From the NCBI RefSeq assembly GCF_013204855.1, contig NZ_JABMKZ010000034.1, positions 1-64,000 of the forward strand: 64,000 nt of DNA. Reading direction: 5' to 3'. The position numbers were made by a program, and so were the translations under genes. This document shows, in pieces, positions 62,238 through 64,000 of this stretch. The DNA comes from Paenibacillus alba. GTDB taxonomy: Bacteria > Bacillota > Bacilli > Paenibacillales > NBRC-103111. Position 1 is the first letter of the stretch; each line of letters opens with the position of its first letter. The notes under the pieces were generated by a model that was given only the letters and a program-made list of their open reading frames with translations, was not told where the DNA came from and did not search any database.

Positions 62238-63821
62238 TCAACGGATGAATGTGACTGAAGAATCTCGGGCGGATTTAAGTAAAATCCCCTCGTCTGATGT
62301 GAGTACGCGCGCGATCGGATCGGCCACTTTCAGCAGCAAATGACCTGAACCGTCCAACAGTACGACGCCGTAGTCATCGTTTTCGCCAAACCGGCATACA
62401 AGCCGATCGTTCAACACTTGCACACTGGCGACCGGTGTTGTCCATACGAGCGGGTCATCGCCGTTCGGATCAGCCTGATACAGCTCGAATCGATTCGTGT
62501 CCTTCTTGGTTGAATAAAATACGTTGCCATCGATACTGTCAAACCATGACACAGCATGGTCGGACAGTTTCATTTCACGAGTCCCGTCTAGCGCGGACGA
62601 ATATAACGCATTGTCCTCATCTTTTACATAGTATAACTTGTTATCGATAACCCGGAACCAGCTGACGTTCGAGTTGACGATTTTATCACTTTTATTTGTT
62701 TTTAGGTTGATTTTGTAAATCTTATTTGCGTCTGAGTTACTGCTTGAAGCAAGAACGTACACATCATCTCCGATGACGGAGAGTAAAGAAGAAGCGTCAC
62801 GTGAGACTCCTACCGAGGTGCCGCTGTAAGTAACAGCGTACATCAGATGCGGGTCGCCTATACGCTTGGGGTTTGTCTCTTCCTGAGCCGATTGCGCCAA
62901 ATATAAGTTGCCTCCTTCGAACGCTGAAGCACCCAGAGTGACGATTAATGTTCCGAACTGCGTATCCCGGAAATCGAGATACCCTTGATGCACCACCTCC
63001 GCTTTCCCGTCATCAGCGATTTTCACGAACTCGTCGTGACCCATAATACCTCCGCCAAGGTGATAGGTAATCCACAGCGATTTATCACGGATTTGAAAGG
63101 ATAATTGCTTTTGCAGCCCTTCTGAGGTTTTGATGTTATAGGAATAAATCTCTTTCTTGTTGGAGGGTTGCTGTACGGGAGCCCGATATACATGGTTCGT
63201 TGTGTCCGTCGACTCGACGTAATAATAATTTTCCTTGAACAGCGCGACATCGTTCTCGCCGGCATAAGCAGGGAGGCCAACCGTTTGCACCTGTGGGTTA
63301 TGAGACGTAATGCTAAGGCCTTTGGTATCGTCCCACTGGTAATCCCATCCGAACTCGTTGTGCGCAAATCCCCATGTTAATGGAAAATACGTCACATCCC
63401 GGAAGCTTAGCAACGGGTATTCTTCTTTGGAATTGTCGATCTTCTTCCCGTTGATCGTGACGACCGATGCGGGAACCTCCGCGGCGTAGGCGGCAGCGTT
63501 GCGACTCTCGGACTTGTATGGCATATACGAGGAGGTCACACGGCTCTCCTTAATATTCAAGCCTTCGCTCGTCGACCAATTCGCTTCCAAACCGAGCAGT
63601 CTAGTATCGTACCACGTCATCGGAAAATAGGTAATATCGTGATAAACCAATAAAGGGTATTTGCGGTACTGATTTTCCACCGTGTGACCGTTAAGGTTCA
63701 CCGCAAAATCCGGCAGCGTTACCCTCACGCTCACATCTGCGGCTCGACTATGTCCCGCAGGCGCCAACAAGCTCATGCCTAGTGAAAAAACGACCGTATA
63801 TCCAGCCCATTTTTTACTCAT
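62238..63821 (-). CDS. Secreted protein with copper-amine-oxidase-N-like and DUF5050 regions
   Basis: A 527-residue exported protein. ATG 63821 is chosen for GGAGAGGAG upstream and because it starts directly at the signal peptide (cleavage near SRAA-D). Two copper amine oxidase N-terminal-like repeats follow (about 30-90 and 110-170), each with VNLNGH/VTINGK, YPLLVYHDITYFPMTW and YPLLSFRDVTYFPLTW. The rest is a beta-propeller-like DUF5050 region (VIDNKLYYVKDEDNALY, SIDGNVFYSTKKDTNRF). These modules are non-catalytic wall or polymer binding units in Paenibacillus surface proteins; function unknown. Confidence 0.82.
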   Translation of the reverse strand: MSKKWAGYTVVFSLGMSLLAPAGHSRAADVSVRVTLPDFAVNLNGHTVENQYRKYPLLVYHDITYFPMTWYDTRLLGLEANWSTSEGLNIKESRVTSSYMPYKSESRNAAAYAAEVPASVVTINGKKIDNSKEEYPLLSFRDVTYFPLTWGFAHNEFGWDYQWDDTKGLSITSHNPQVQTVGLPAYAGENDVALFKENYYYVESTDTTNHVYRAPVQQPSNKKEIYSYNIKTSEGLQKQLSFQIRDKSLWITYHLGGGIMGHDEFVKIADDGKAEVVHQGYLDFRDTQFGTLIVTLGASAFEGGNLYLAQSAQEETNPKRIGDPHLMYAVTYSGTSVGVSRDASSLLSVIGDDVYVLASSSNSDANKIYKINLKTNKSDKIVNSNVSWFRVIDNKLYYVKDEDNALYSSALDGTREMKLSDHAVSWFDSIDGNVFYSTKKDTNRFELYQADPNGDDPLVWTTPVASVQVLNDRLVCRFGENDDYGVVLLDGSGHLLLKVADPIARVLTSDEGILLKSARDSSVTFIR

Positions 63822-64000
63822 CGTCGTGTCATCTCCTCTCCGTTGATTTATACGCCGGAACATGGTAAAAAGTTACAGCTTACTTTTGCTAGATCGTGAT
63901 TTGAGACTATCATGGATCTAATGCCTTTTTTCAAGTAAGATTGTGGTAAAATATTGCTGATAACATCGATCAGATAGCCTAAAGAAATACTTGGGAGTGA

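Noticed and set aside
1..64000. Insertion sequences, prophage, tRNA or rRNA genes
   Set aside because: No transposase, integrase, terminal inverted repeats of IS type, phage structural genes or tRNA cloverleaf could be recognised.

Overview
The window reads like a chromosomal segment of a Paenibacillus-type Bacillota (inference from gene content; no rRNA or tRNA is present to confirm it). The pointers are two YesM/YesN sensor-regulator pairs, CUT1 sugar ABC transporters without their own ATPase, many lipobox solute-binding proteins, AraC regulators, an SLH-anchored giant surface protein, secreted glycoside hydrolases and strong AGGAGG-type ribosome sites.

Layout. 1-2.5 kb is a decay zone: a 5'-truncated SDR gene, an array of four GC-rich palindromes, an intact CPBP protease gene, an internally deleted SDR remnant and a collapsed ABC permease. 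2.5-7.0 kb holds an LplA-type solute-binding protein with YesN and YesM whose permeases appear lost. 7.0-11.5 kb is a divergent AraC regulator and a KdgD / UxuA-like / aldehyde dehydrogenase operon whose last steps should give 2-oxoglutarate. 11.5-13.4 kb has a CapA-like lipoprotein and an unknown gene. 13.5-18.0 kb is a 1498-residue NHL-RCC1-repeat-SLH protein. 18.1-20.7 kb is an MFS exporter divergent from TetR-nitroreductase, with a clear operator pair. 21.0-28.0 kb is an unusual seven-gene run: VanY-, VanR- and VanS-like genes followed, through overlapping ATGA and TGATG junctions, by two sugar-type permeases, a HlyD-like adaptor and a solute-binding lipoprotein.

28-34 kb has an AraC gene, a secreted purple-acid-phosphatase-like protein and a GH8 glucanase/chitosanase with FN3 and discoidin modules. 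34-40 kb contains housekeeping and resistance-type genes (DUF817, glycosyltransferase, GNAT, EamA divergent from a MocR regulator, a small membrane protein). 40-48.4 kb is a complete YesMN-controlled sugar uptake locus with a TIM-barrel isomerase and an AraC gene, followed by a secreted GH95-like enzyme. 52-57.9 kb is a five-gene catabolic operon (two Gfo/Idh/MocA oxidoreductases, DUF993, aldehyde dehydrogenase, ThuA). 58-63.9 kb has DinB, a second nitroreductase with a perfect palindromic operator, a VOC protein, a solute-binding gene interrupted by one in-frame TGA, and a secreted copper-amine-oxidase-N/DUF5050 protein.

The most unusual signals are (i) three intergenic arrays of four palindromes with nearly the same spacing (about 51, 62 and 53 bp) but two different palindrome sequences, (ii) the VanYRS-ABC-adaptor operon, (iii) a 14-bp motif shared in inverted orientation by the yesM leader and its solute-binding-protein promoter, and (iv) several genes caught in the act of decay.
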